Assembly (NCBI GenBank): GCA_000226015.1
Contig: JH154184.1
Span: forward strand, 414,326 to 445,870
Origin: Mnemiopsis leidyi
Taxonomy: Eukaryota > Ctenophora > Tentaculata > Lobata > Bolinopsidae
DNA: 31,545 nucleotides
Direction of reading: 5' to 3'
The position numbers were made by a program, and so were the translations under genes. This document shows, piece after piece, positions 19,187 to 30,519 of the stretch; within the stretch, counting starts at the first letter, position 1; each line of letters begins with the position of its first letter. The notes under the pieces are model-generated. The model made no database searches and was not told the DNA's origin. It saw nothing but the letters and a program-made list of their open reading frames with translations.

Positions 19187-22100
19187 TCACTCCGCTTGCA
19201 GGAACAATTTTAAAGTTTTTTGATATTCATGGGGCCAATGGTCAGCAATGAGCTTATGCCCTATGTGCGTCCTTTGCCACTCAAATGGCTCTTCTTGATA
19301 AATAACCGGTTTCAGAACAGTTTTTTGCTGTTTTGATTTGTCAACTGTTCTCGAATAATCAGAATTTAATGGTAACCTAGTTTCTGATGTAGTAGATACA
19401 TTCTTACAGTCTTCAAGGACACCATCACAGCTATTAATGCAAGTCAAATTGTTTGACCTCAGACTAGGAACTGAACTGTTCATCTCGTTGCCTAAACTGA
19501 TATCTCCATGCCTACTATCAGTTGGTTTACATTCGTCAGTCTGTTTGTCGGTCTGATTGTCGGTTTGTTTGTCTGAGACTAAAACTTTGTCTACCCACAA
19601 CACTTTCCCAACGTGGAACAGTGGACGAAATACCTGAAGGAATTATATGTAGGATCAGTTTGTTGATGTAAGTAGTGAACTCTAAAAATCAATAAATCTC
19701 TATTGAATGACAATACCTCATATTATATGAGGTGATGCAAATTTGCAAACATAAAGTCTATTAACACGATCCGATCACGTGTAAAAAAATTTGGGACTGC
19801 TCCCTGCCAGTAACACTTCTCAGAGGCTGAGCTAATGACTTTAGCAAATTTAATCAAGGCTTTAAAAAGTTAATACTTAATTCATCGTCATCAAACCTCA
19901 GCAGAGTTTTCTATGTGATTTCGTAAGAAGTCCTCCATACCAACCATCAGTTCCTCCAACTGTTCAGTTTTCTTGTCCATTATTAGACTGCACCTCTCCC
20001 AAAACGACAGCGGTAGCTTTTCTATGTACTGCAACTGTATAGAATGAGAACTTTAGATGGGTTCACTTTCCCCTAAACTTATAAATTTTAAAATTGAACT
20101 TCTCTCCGGATGTATAGGTGGAGCGGGACCGCAATATCATCCAGTGTATTTGATTTAAGCACTTGTATTGTTAAATTTTAAAGTAGCCAACAAGAGCATA
20201 TTGTTACTAGCTGTAACATAAGACGCGACGTAGAAAATTAAACCACCTCATTTCACGCTAAATCCGATATATTTATTCTGGGATAGGTTTAAGGTACTTG
20301 ATTTAACTGGAAAAATTACAGTGTTTTCAGAAAAGACACGAAAAAGACATACACTAAGTACAGATGAGACATATATATATATATATACTAAAGGGTTTTG
20401 TGTGAGAGACATTTGCTAGCTATCCCATATGAAACTGTACCTGCATTAGTAGACAAAACATATTTGCGAGGGAAGCGCGAGGAATGATGTCCATTCCGTT
20501 TATAACGGTCACTATTTTATCGCTCCACTTTTTATCAGGTCCTGAGAACAAGGGTCGTGTGAACGGTTTTGATTTTGTCTTGAATCAGTATATGTGCATT
20601 TCAATGTATATCAATATTGACATTAGTGCATCATATATCATGTACTAACCTTCTCATTAATGTGGTAAAAGTTTCATTACAAATCAGTAAAACACTTGAG
20701 ACAATAGATTTTCATGAGTTTGAAACAAAGCCAAATTTAAAGTTAAAAAACGCAGTATAAAAACAGCAGTGTAGCACATTTTGACACAACTCCAGTTACT
20801 CTCAGTAGATATGAGTTCTTTACAAGACGAACCGTTGTGGTTGAAGACAGGAGGGGGCGCGTATGCGTAACACGTGACGTCACACTTCCTTAACGACTCA
20901 GTTAGTGAGTCTTTGTTTGTAAGTATGTGCAGTGTGAGTAAAACTGCTGTACCTGTTTATTGAGAAGTTGAAAACACAGTAACAGTGATCAACCATTCCC
21001 TGATGACTAATTAAGATCAAAAGTATGGCGTTTAATTCACAAATTACTGCACAGAACAAACCGAAGTAATATATTGTTTCACATATAGAGTATTTGCTAC
21101 AGTATTTGCTCCTTTATGGTTAGGTACTTTTTGAAATTTACATTGATCACATCAAATAAAGCTAAGTTTCCAGCCCAGTGTAATTTTATGAATGTATAGC
21201 AATGACATAAAATAAAACTGATATACCAGCCCTTTGTTCTTACACACAGACGATTTAAAGTAACATTCTTACTGACCTGCCCCTAAGCTGTGTCCACAGA
21301 GCACTAAATTGTACCCTGTCTCTCTAAGGAAGTTCTCTAGAAGCACTTTAGTTTCGTTAAATATAGACTCAGCTCCAACACTGAAGAATGAAACAGTACA
21401 AAATGGTGTGGCTTGGTGTGGCTTGGCAACAAAAAAGAATATCTGATGGTTTAGATGCCGGTATCAGCTTTACTTGGTAAGTGAGGGCTACCTGAATTTA
21501 CAAAATCCTGAGTACAAATTTGGTAGTTCATTTTACCTAATACCATGATGAGCCCAGCCACCAACAAACTCTTTAGTTAAGCATGCAATGTCAGTAAAAG
21601 CATCGGAGAGAGTGAGGGTACCTCTGATAACCAATACTATTGATCTTGTTTCATCGTCTATACAAATGTAGTAACTTGGTCTCAGGGGATTCTCTCCTAT
21701 TAATTGGGTCTGAAATATTTTGAACTGAATTCAGCTTTATGTGTCAGTTGCTAAGCTACCAATTGTCACATAATTGTCAAATATCTGGATAAGTCATGGA
21801 AATAACATGAACATTGACCACTGTAACACCATGCACGATAAGAATAGAAAGAAATGTTAAGAAAACAGAAGTTACACTTACAACAACAATTTTATCTGGA
21901 GATACCCCTGTCATCTGAGAGATAACATTGACAGAAACTGTAGTGGTGAAGCTACCAATACTGTATGACTCAATGTTGTTGGTATTGAAGAAAGATTTGA
22001 AGGAAGACTTTGCATGTTTGGGATAGAACAACACTCCTTAATATAAATTTTTTAGTTCAGTTGCAGTAGTAGTAAATCAGATAAATTTGAATAACTGATC

Positions 22101-23788
22101 ACCATATATATATTAAAGTCAGAAATTATAGCTAAGATGATGTCTATACAATTACAAACCATAGGAAGCTGCAGCAAAGTCCATGTATCTTGATAAACTC
22201 TTTGCTAATTCTTTATCTATAACTTTTTCACTCTTTTTATGAAAACTTCGAGTCATAGTGTATCGTGTCAACAATCCTAAAGCCAGGGAAAAAATTAAAC
22301 ATGTCTTAAGTTGTTTGCTCTTTATACAAATCGTTTAACGAAATTAGAAACAGTTGGTATTTTTGAAAATGAGAAACCTTCTTTAACATATAAGATAAAC
22401 TTAAATCATCTTTAAATTGGTAAAACATTCACTAAGACAAGACAACAAACCAAGGTTGACGATAAGAGGGTATCTGTAACCATACTTTTTAATAAGTTTA
22501 GTGTTTATCTGATGAAGGAGAACCCGCACCACAGATAAGCATTCTTTAAACTGGGGAGATAGGAAGATTGGTACTCTACCAAGAATAAAATATCTTGCTG
22601 TCAACCAAATTACTCCGCAGGCAACTGAAGGGTGTTTGATCAGTAACAATCTAATTTACATATCAATTAATTCGAGCCAATATGTATCATAATTAAGCGC
22701 ATTTCATGAGGAATGCAAAGGCAATGATTCCAAGGCAAACAGCAATTTGAGATCTAGCAACTATGATATATATGTATTTACCAGTAGACATAGCAGAGAA
22801 GAATGGAGATTTAGTCTGTCTGTAAACAGTTATGCTACTGATAGCACACATCGCTGGTACTGCTACAACCCACATACTCTCAACCACCCATAAAACCCTG
22901 TGTGGTACATAAGAATTATTATGTTATAACTACAGGGTGGGACAAAAATTCAGCACAAATTTTTGTCTTCAAAAACTTAATTAGGGATAAAAGTTTCAGA
23001 AGGCAAAACTATTAATCAGAAGTATGTATCTTAGCTAAAATGGAAAAAAATCAATGGAATAGAAATAATGGTGTCAGTAAATCAATCAAAATATCAATAA
23101 TAACCTGAAGCACAAATTCTTTAGCATCCCTTAGCAATATCATCTTAATTAAAGTATAATAATCATAAAAAAAGAAGTTTAAGCACCTGAAGAGAAAGTT
23201 GATTGGTTTAGGGAAAGAAGCTCCTAAGAAGGAAGATGGGGAAAACTTGTAAGGAAGGTCACTCATCAAACCTCCAAGTATGGATTAAGCCAATGTCCAT
23301 CCTCAGCAACATCCTTAATAAGTTTATCATAATAAAGGTGTCTCAAAAGTTATTGTGCAAACTTCCAATATCGGTCATATTACTTGAACTCATATCATCA
23401 TATTCACAAATTTTCTTCCCCAGACTGGGGAGTAAACAATCCCACTTTCTGAGCAAGCAGTATTTCCATTGATCAATGAATGAATGAAACTTAAATATAT
23501 TTTCGTAGATATTAGGTCTACATAATCCAGGCATGACGAGAGGACCAAAAACATGAAAATTGAACAATCATTAGAAAATAATGTTTCTGCTTAACTGACT
23601 GTATCCCTCGAAAAAGCTACTCTTCTGATACATTACAAAAGTGAGGTGCAATCAAATGACCTCAGGGAAATTTCCCAAAGAAGTTTAGATCATCCAAATT
23701 TCACCTGACCTTTTTCCAACAGCATACAAGTACACCAAAGTCATGATGAAAGATTCATGGAACTGATTTGGCAAGAAAGTTAACAGAA
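19187..23788 (-). CDS. sn1-type diacylglycerol-lipase-like class 3 lipase (5' end missing)
   Basis: Exons, 5' to 3': 23705-23788 and 23187-23223 (tentative), 22782-22897, 22451-22624, 22160-22276, 21882-22036, 21537-21709, 21277-21380, 20833-20952, 20441-20541, 19897-20034, 19187-19633. All phases agree, about 588 codons. DAG lipases cleave sn-1 acyl chains from diacylglycerol at the membrane. Hydrophobic N-terminal stretches (PINFLFRVLWVVESMWVVAV; VIWLTARYFILGRVPIFL) fit membrane segments. Then come the KYMDFA-like segment (SRYMDFAAASYG), IRGTLTLSDAFTDI, the nucleophile elbow LCGHSLGAGTAVLLT (Ser), YAYAPPPVF, the acid in INGMDIIPRAS and a candidate catalytic His in IADHWPHEYQKTL. All three triad residues are present. 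It lacks the long C-terminal tail of DAGL-alpha and is nearer DAGL-beta in size. The last exon carries a QTDKQTD repeat. The start exon was not found; a retrotransposon fragment lies just upstream. It could be another class 3 lipase close to DAGL. Confidence 0.85.
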
Positions 23789-23828
23789 CTGGATTATGTA
23801 GTATGTACAACGTAGGCCAGATATACCC

Positions 23829-24062
23829 TTGGTGTCTCCTCACCCTCTCCTGATCTCTCAAGGTCTATCTCGGGATGATAAGGTCCTGAAAATGAGTTTC
23901 ACGTACAAGAATAACTTGTTGAACTCCTTTCTGTATCATGTGGATAATTCAATCTGGTCCACAGCACTCTGCACTTGTGGAATAGAAGAGCAGACTGCTC
24001 TTCATATCAGGGGCAGCTTGCGTAGGTATGTGGGTACTCAGATGTACCAAGTACCAAAATAA
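23829..24062 (+). mobile_element. Fragment of a non-LTR retrotransposon ORF2 C-terminus
   Basis: The frame includes LLNSFLYHVDNSIWSTALCTCGIEEQTALHI. The CxCGxxEQTxxHI arrangement matches the CCHC-like motif found just after the reverse transcriptase/RNase H region in many LINE-type elements (usually CxCG...ET..H.L..C). The final Cys is not evident and the frame ends soon after, so it is a decayed fragment. It may interrupt the 5' part of the lipase gene. Confidence 0.4.
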
Positions 24063-25020
24063 TCTGGAAATTGTTATACCATTAACTTTTATTAATAAAA
24101 AATCTCAGCCGTAGTTAATTCAATATGTTCATATATCATCACGCTAATGCAGGAACACCCAGCATTAAACTGTTACCCACGATATCAAATTTTATACGTA
24201 AATTGCAATTTGGGTCAGTGGTAAAATTGACGTTTTATGTGTAATTACAGGCAACGTGGGTACATGAATATGCCCACGATGACGCCATAATGTCTACAAA
24301 ATTAGTTTAACAGTTTCAAGTGCGTAGGTTTGCTCACTCTAAAATTTGGCATGCTTGTTGTTATTGAAGCGCACTACAAGTTTACTGCATTCGACGATGT
24401 TTTGACGTAATTTGTGCATTCCACAAGTATGCAAAGTTTGCCCCCTCTAAAACGTGTCATCTATTTAAAACTTTGATGCTTTATAAATCTTTTGTTGTTA
24501 ATCTTTAAAATATCTCTATATTAGTCAGATCCGTCTGCCACTATTGTTGTAATAATATGTGGTATTGTTTCCATGTTTTTATAAAAATGTTTAGTAAGCT
24601 AATTTGGACCTGGTCCAGAGGAACACAGGCAACCTTTAATTGATTCTGAAATCTTAATATATAATTGGCATACTTTTAAGCTGATAAAAGCTTTTTTAAG
24701 CAACTTTAGAGCAAATTCATTGAGGAACGAGTTTATTGAATGTGTTCAGTTTGATGTCTTCATTCATTGCAACAATGTAGTTAATTTATAATTACTCATC
24801 AAAACAGTTTTACATTTAAACATACTTAGACTGGGAAAGTCGTGTATTGCGTTTTATTATAATTAATTATTCATTTCTAATTGTCGCAGTGATATCCCAC
24901 TTTCACAGCTCAAAGCTAAATGTTTTGTACTAAGAACGGTAGACGGATAAAATCTCTTCAAAGTTTATATTTTATGAGCGTTTTGCAAAACCAGCTGCAA
25001 AACCAGTATAGCACATAGGC
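24063..25020. other. Intergenic or 5' intron of the lipase gene; no exon seen
   Basis: AT-rich. It should contain the first lipase exon and promoter if the gene is complete, but I could not identify a convincing N-terminal exon on the minus strand. Confidence 0.4.
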
Positions 25021-25029
25021 GGCTCAAAA

Positions 25030-25450
25030 TTAGGACGGGTCTGAGATCACCAGCTCGCTCACATTCACACACAACACAGTGTGCTCACATAGTTTTTCTA
25101 ACCACAGCCCGTTTGTGCCACCAGAGCGTAGCAGCCATAGAGCGTAGCATCCGTAGCGCGCCACCAAAGCGTAGCTTGCCTTGCGTGGCCGCGCGCCGCC
25201 GGGTCACAGTGCAGTGAAGTTCATTTGTCTCACGTTGTGACCCTTTTTAAAAAAAAATTTTCGCGGCAGCAGGGCTATACAACGTGTAGCAAAAGTTCAC
25301 CTAACCGAGTGCTAACGCCGCGCGCAGCGACTGCTACGCGCGGCGCGCGAAAGGGCTTTGGTTAAAGCATGAAGCAATAACTTTTTCTTGTTGTCGAGGT
25401 GTTACCCGACTTGCGCGCGCGGCGGTTTGCAGCTTGCTGCACTCCTGGCG
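25030..25450. promoter_or_regulatory. GC/CpG-rich block with inverted repeats
   Basis: CpG-dense sequence, clearly richer than its surroundings. Motifs such as agagcgtagcagccatagag recur in part, and self-complementary runs (gccgcgcg with cgcgcggc, about 25318-25347) occur. It lies between the minus-strand lipase and plus-strand SRF and could be a CpG-type bidirectional promoter, or the GC-rich end of a repeat. A TATA-like ggatataaaat follows at about 25461. Confidence 0.35.
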
Positions 25451-25504
25451 TTTCGTTAACGGATATAAAATATTAATAACTAGGTAATTGTCTTACTCGT
25501 TGAT

Positions 25505-25771
25505 ATGACATTGTCTGATCCTGATCGGCCTTATGCGAAGAAAATAAAATGTCAAGAGGGTTTGACGAGATTATATCCGTCTACTGTTTTAACGAAACGC
25601 CAGAGAGCAGCAAATGCAAAGCTGCGAGCCGCGCGCAAGTTGGGTAATACTTCGACAGGTAATTTAATAAGATTAGGCATTAAAAACAACATAACAAAGA
25701 ACTACGTCATACCTTTTTTTGATCATTTATCAATGCGCGCAAACTATAATAGGAAGCGCCGCGCACTATAA
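25505..25771 (+). CDS. Small basic ORF, 88 aa, unrecognised
   Basis: An ATG-initiated frame of 88 residues ends in TAA. It is very basic (KRQRAANAKLRAARKLGN; a C-terminal RKRRAL) with no signal peptide, membrane segment or cysteine-rich motif. It follows the GC-rich block and a TATA-like sequence 35-45 bp upstream. I do not recognise the family. It might be a small nuclear or nucleolar protein, an exon of something larger, or a transposon-encoded peptide. Chance cannot be excluded at this length. Confidence 0.35.
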   Translation: MTLSDPDRPYAKKIKCQEGLTRLYPSTVLTKRQRAANAKLRAARKLGNTSTGNLIRLGIKNNITKNYVIPFFDHLSMRANYNRKRRAL

Positions 25772-26254
25772 CAACAAAATCGAAAATATATTCGAGAGTT
25801 ATCCAACGCGAAATCAAATCACGTTGTGCGTTGTGGTCCAGCCAATTAATTACCTTATGGGGTGTGTGTAGACTGCCTTTTAGCGTCTTCAAAGTTAGGT
25901 CTACAAAAGTACGTTAGTACCTATATGCGTACAACGATTTTATTTGCCCTGTATTATCGAAAACACTTATTTCTCTTCCCTTTAAAAGATACTTATCTTA
26001 TGAATTCTTAATATTTTAAGATAGTTTTGTGTCTTTTGAGTCTTTGCAGTAGAAATTAGGTATTTTGATCAAATTGCTGTGTACCAAAGTACAACGCTTG
26101 GTAGTACCCCTCCGCCATTAAGCCATATAAGGAGGATATTGTGTTACCGTAAAAGGTTATCTAATTTTCTCCTTGCCATACGCGGTCAACACGTGTTCTC
26201 TTCTTCCATTTCTGGTCTTCGTATCTCTGACAACCGCTTGTGATCTTGCCGCAG
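25772..26254 (+). promoter_or_regulatory. SRF upstream region and 5' UTR
   Basis: No other gene is recognised. The stretch contains a CArG box (26123-26132) and a CACGTG (26190-26195). An in-frame TGA at about 26228 precedes the SRF ATG, so the coding region cannot extend further 5' in this exon. Confidence 0.6.
26123..26132 (+). promoter_or_regulatory. CArG box (SRF binding site), CCATATAAGG
   Basis: A perfect match to CC(A/T)6GG, 123 bp upstream of the SRF start codon. Vertebrate SRF promoters carry CArG boxes and are autoregulated. A GGAT core (ETS-like, possible ternary complex factor site) follows two bases later at 26134-26137, similar to the pairing in serum response elements. Confidence 0.65.
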
Positions 26255-29200
26255 ATGGCCGAACCGATGGAATTCGATCGTCCAAGTCCGGAAATGGTTC
26301 GAGCAGCGTCGGGCGGGAACAATTCAGGCTACCCAAGCAAGAAGCAGTGTACTTCTCCTCGGAAAGGAAACACAAAGACAAACAAGGAGAGGAAGATGGA
26401 CAAGACCATTTACCGGGACCAAGCCGATGGGATGCAGCAGCAGCAGCAACAACAACAGCAGACGCCACCCCAACATAGACATCTGGAACCGATGAACATC
26501 CCTCTGGGACAAGGCGTCCCGCCCAGCTCGGGGATGCCGCCCCAACACCACAACATGGGACAAGATCACCACGTTCAGCAGGGATCTCGTGCCAGACACC
26601 GTTCAGTCAACAGCACATCGGGGGGCAGTGAAGTGACTACTGATAAGAAAACCAGGGGCAGAGTCAGAATCAGGATGGAGTTTATCTCGAACAAGTTGAG
26701 ACGGTATACGACGTTCAGCAAACGGAAAACTGGCATCATGAAGAAGGTAAGATGCTTTATTTTGTGTTTTCTTTCCGTTTCGATGCCACAGTGGATACTT
26801 GTATTTTTGTAATCGTTCGTATTTCTTTTGATTGTAATCTAAGTCGTTGGTTTCTCGTTGAGATCTTCTAAGTATATAGATCTTAGACTGCCGTTACACT
26901 CACCATTATGTCGAACCTTATTCCAAACTTTAAAGTAGCTCCATGAGTGACCCATTTTACCGACTTCATCCGAGTTAAATAGTAAATGCAACATATAAAG
27001 TTCGCTGTAATGAAAGTCACTGTTCTTAAACCTAGATAAACTGTCTTACAGGAATTCTAGTATCATAATTATCCGCTTGAAAGTGTGTGAATTATTACTT
27101 TTTCTACTATTGACATAAAAGAATGGATTTCTCACGTTCGGCAGTTAAAATCTTGTGTTTGTAATATTTTCGTCTTGGTCACTTTTCACATTTTATACAT
27201 CAAGATATCTTGATATTACGAGGTTTGAATAAAATATATCTTAGACTGCTCTAGCGAATAGTGCTATGACGTTTTTATCAGTAGTTTTAAGCATTTCTGA
27301 AGTCAGAAGTAAAACCACCCAAGTCGTATTTCAACTCGATTCTAAGCTATAAATCCCTAAAAATTTCACAACTCGCTGAACGTTATTTGGTGTAGTCTAT
27401 CAAACTCGCCCCTTCGAGTCGCTAAAAATTTCACAACTCGCTGAACGTTATTTGGTGTAGTCTATCAAACTCGCCCCTTCGAGTCGCTAAAAATTTCACA
27501 ACTCGCTGAACGTTATTTGGTGTAGTCTATCAAACTCGCCCGTTCGAGTCGCTATTAGGCCAGCACAATGAATAGTCTGCAAACATTATGTCACCTGTTT
27601 AAACCCCTGAGGGCCTTGAACCAACTTCTTCCTTGCTAAGTGTGTTGATTACTGTCACCTCCTTTTACTCTCACTCATCAATATGCTAAATGCACAACAC
27701 CCCTCCGGTCTTGTTGCTATGAAGGACTTAAGTACGTTCAAATAAATTAGCAGTCACCGAGATTCGGCAACCAATCTGATGGAATCATCAATCTGATGAA
27801 GTTTTGTCGGATTAAATTCGGCATAGCTTCAAGAATTAATTAATTGATTTTCACCTCATTCAAAAATATCTTCTTATGTGAAATTTTAAGTGTAAAATCG
27901 ATGTTGTTACAATCTTGTTCAAGTTGTATGTGCAACTTGTATACAGGGACAGATATATGCTACTCTAAAATGAGTAAATTTAAAGCAGTAGCTTTGAGTA
28001 AGACACTTGGATCCGTAATATAAAACTCGCACCCTTTCTAAAAGTTAGTATTTACTGGGTCAGATTTACAATTTTCCAATTAGTCCCTGGTAACAGTCGC
28101 TGTCGAGACTAGAGAAAAATAGTCAAATCAACACCATATTGAAAAAAACAAATTTCGTATTTTCGCCAAACACGGTAGGCTGACATCGGAAACCCGTCTC
28201 CTAGGAGTTATCATGATTTTTTCCGATATTCAATAAGAATTTTTGCAGTGTAAAAGATCAGTTATCTATGGATGTTTCCAATACCAATATTTAATAAAAT
28301 TTGCTGTACTGACGCCAAAGTTGCTGGAAATTTAGCTACTCATGTGCAAAGTTGTAACCCACGAGACCTTTATCTTACATACATGGTACTGTGTTCTACA
28401 AACTTATCTAAATAGAGTGTGTGTATATCGAATGTAGTGTACAATTTGCAGACTATATACATTAGTCTGACGATGTATATGTCACCATCTAGATACTTGA
28501 ATTTGTATGAGCTTTGTTGCTACAGTGTGAATTATATCAAAGTGTTATGAACATTTCAAGCTTGCTTTAGACTTTAATTCTGTATCACTATGTACATATA
28601 ATGAGAAGTGTGCTACAGTCGCTGTGATTGTAACCAACCAAAGTCACTGTTACTGTTACTGTGATTGTTACTGTGATTGTTACTGTTACTGTTACTGTTA
28701 CTGTTACTGTTTCTGTTACTGTTACTGTTACTGTTACTGTTACTGTTACTGTTACTGTTACTGTTACTGTTACTGTTACTGTTACTGTTACTGTTACTGT
28801 TACTGTTACTGTTACTGTTACTGTTACTGTTACTGTTACTGTTACTGTTACTGTAATTGCTACTGTTACTGTTACTGTTACTGTAATTGCTACTGTTACT
28901 GTTACTGTTACTGTAATTGCTACTGTTACTGTTACTGTTACTGCTACTGTTACTGTTACTGTTACTGTAATTGCTACTGTTACTTTCAATGTCAATCGGA
29001 CAACTTTCACATATCACTTCTGTGGTATTAATGAAGTTGTCAGAACTGGCTATACGGGCAAACGGCCATAGTTACATGAAATCTTAAACTTAGTTAAAAG
29101 ACAGTTAATTGAATGCGAAAAGTTATTTCCTGTTGAGTTTGACACCACCTGGATCTTGGGTAAAATTTGTAAATCAGTCAGATAAAAAGTTACCAATGCA

Positions 29201-30350
29201 GCAACACCAGTAAACTTAATTAACACTGCGACTTTAAGTGATCCGTCCTGCACAGGACAAGCATTACAAGTTCTACAGTTTACAGTAGGACTCCTTGTCC
29301 GACATGCAATATTACCTTAAATGGTCATTGGCATATTTCCATGGAAACGTGACGTCATCACGTCCTATATACATGTGTCACGAATTGCTGCTTCTTGTCC
29401 TTCCTTAACGTATTCCGTACATCCACGTAAGTGTGTATACAATGTGATGCTGATCAGAACAGTTGTGGTGGTGTGACGATGTAAGTCTTGAGTCGATCAA
29501 CACGGAACACCGTACTAAAATGTGGATCACGTGTATCGTGTTGTAATAAAGTTAGTTTTTAAACACTGGTTTTTGTAAACAAATGTAGCTTCACTTTTAT
29601 TTCTTACTCTTACGGACATATTATGATCACGAATTTCCACAGTTGTGAATAAGCACAATTGTTTGGAGTTTCAACAATAGGCGGTCAGGAAAATTGGGCG
29701 CCCCTAAAACTAAACCCTACAGTAAAACTGCTATTTCTGGAAAAGTGGGCGCCCCTATAACTAAACCCTACAGTAAAACTGTGTTATTTCAGGCGGTCAG
29801 GAAAATCGGGCGGCCCCTTAATCAAAACCCTACAGTAAAACTGTGTTATTTCAGGCGTACGAACTGAGCACTCTGACAGGAACTCAGGTCATGTTGCTGG
29901 TTGCCTCGGAAACGGGTCACGTGTACACTTTCGCTACTCCTAAACTTCAACCAATGATCACCTCAGGTTGAATATCTTAACATTCCTTTTTTACAAGTAC
30001 CAACTACCAATTAACTTCTTAACTATATCGTCAAATTTAATTATAAATTTTTGATATGATCTTATAAAACGTGCTAAACTTCACATAATATGGTCATTGG
30101 TCACACGAAAACTGACTTTTCGAGTCTACCTAGTAGAAATCTGAACTTTCAAAACAACCACATTACTCAATGATAATAGAGGTTAATAACACATCTTACA
30201 GAGACGGGAAAGGCGCTGATACAAACCTGTCTCAACTCTCCAGACCCGCCCCCACCCAATAGGAACCCTGACGAGAGGATGTCACAGACGGGGTACGAGG
30301 AAACAGAGCTGGCTTACCCTGTAAACCCTGACGAGCAGGAACCTGACAAG
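26255..30350 (+). CDS. SRF: Serum response factor (MADS-box transcription factor), 5' part
   Basis: Exons 26255-26746, 29855-29966 and 30202-30350 join in phase (251 codons). The gene continues beyond the window, because exon 3 ends in a consensus donor (GTAAGA). SRF binds CArG boxes as a dimer and recruits MRTF or TCF cofactors to control cytoskeletal and immediate-early genes. The N-terminus has a nine-Gln run and Pro/His-rich segments (PPSSGMPPQHHNMG). The MADS domain begins at about residue 134 with TRGRVRIRMEFISNKLRRY, then TTFSKRKTGIMKK at the end of exon 1. Exon 2 gives AYELSTLTGTQVMLLVASET and GHVYTFATPKLQPMITS. Exon 3 gives the SAM extension ETGKALIQTCLNSPDPPPP and MSQTGYEETELAYPV, matching the SRF-specific pattern and not MEF2. 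The start ATG has G at +4; an in-frame stop lies upstream. Intron 1 (3.1 kb) is full of repeats, and the exon 2 acceptor is duplicated. Confidence 0.96.
27357..27551. repeat. 65-bp unit in three tandem copies (SRF intron 1)
   Basis: Copies start at 27357, 27422 and 27487 with an exact 65-bp spacing. The units begin ctaaaaatttcacaactcgc and end cttcgagtcg. They are virtually identical; the third has one visible change (cgcccgttcg). Such near-identity indicates a recent expansion. Confidence 0.92.
28645..28983. repeat. (TACTGT)n hexanucleotide array (SRF intron 1)
   Basis: About 340 bp of TACTGT repeats. The right half has a 30-bp higher-order pattern in which every fifth unit is changed to aattgc. 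Because the unit is six bases, several frames stay open on both strands (Tyr-Cys, Thr-Val, Asn-Ser dipeptides). These are not genes. Confidence 0.95.
29680..29854 (+). repeat. Tandem copies of the SRF exon 2 acceptor region
   Basis: Three diverged copies (29680-29739, 29740-29792, 29793-29854) share gggcgNcccctNNaNNaaaccctacagtaaaactg followed by a pyrimidine-rich tail. The last two end in the same gtgttatttcag. The true acceptor is the AG at 29853-29854 and a decoy AG is at 29791-29792. Decoy use would insert 62 nt and reach a TGA soon after entering exon 2. Confidence 0.88.
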
Positions 30351-30406
30351 GTAAGATGTAGTGTGGGAAACTGGGAGATAGTTACAGACGCATCGTACGT
30401 TTATCG

Positions 30407-30515
30407 ACCGTACATGAATCCACCGTACATGTATCTACCGTACATGTATCCACCGTACATGTATCCACCGTACATGTATCCACCGTAAATGTATCCACCG
30501 TACATGTATCTATCT
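30407..30515 (+). repeat. 15-bp minisatellite after SRF exon 3
   Basis: The unit ccaccgtacatgtat is repeated about seven times with small changes. It lies 57 bp into the intron that follows SRF exon 3 and is in frame with that exon, encoding repeated PPYMY until a TAA at 30486-30488 that differs by one base from the repeat's TAC. Confidence 0.88.
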
Positions 30516-30519
30516 TACA

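Noticed and set aside
28588..29071. Four overlapping long frames of Tyr-Cys, Thr-Val and Asn-Ser dipeptides on both strands
   Set aside because: They are translations of the (TACTGT)n array in an SRF intron, with no codon bias and no start context.
29340..29400. CRE-like tgacgtca with nearby tatata in SRF intron 1, as an internal promoter
   Set aside because: The motifs are suggestive, but there is no first exon leading in frame into SRF exon 2, so no alternative promoter is claimed.
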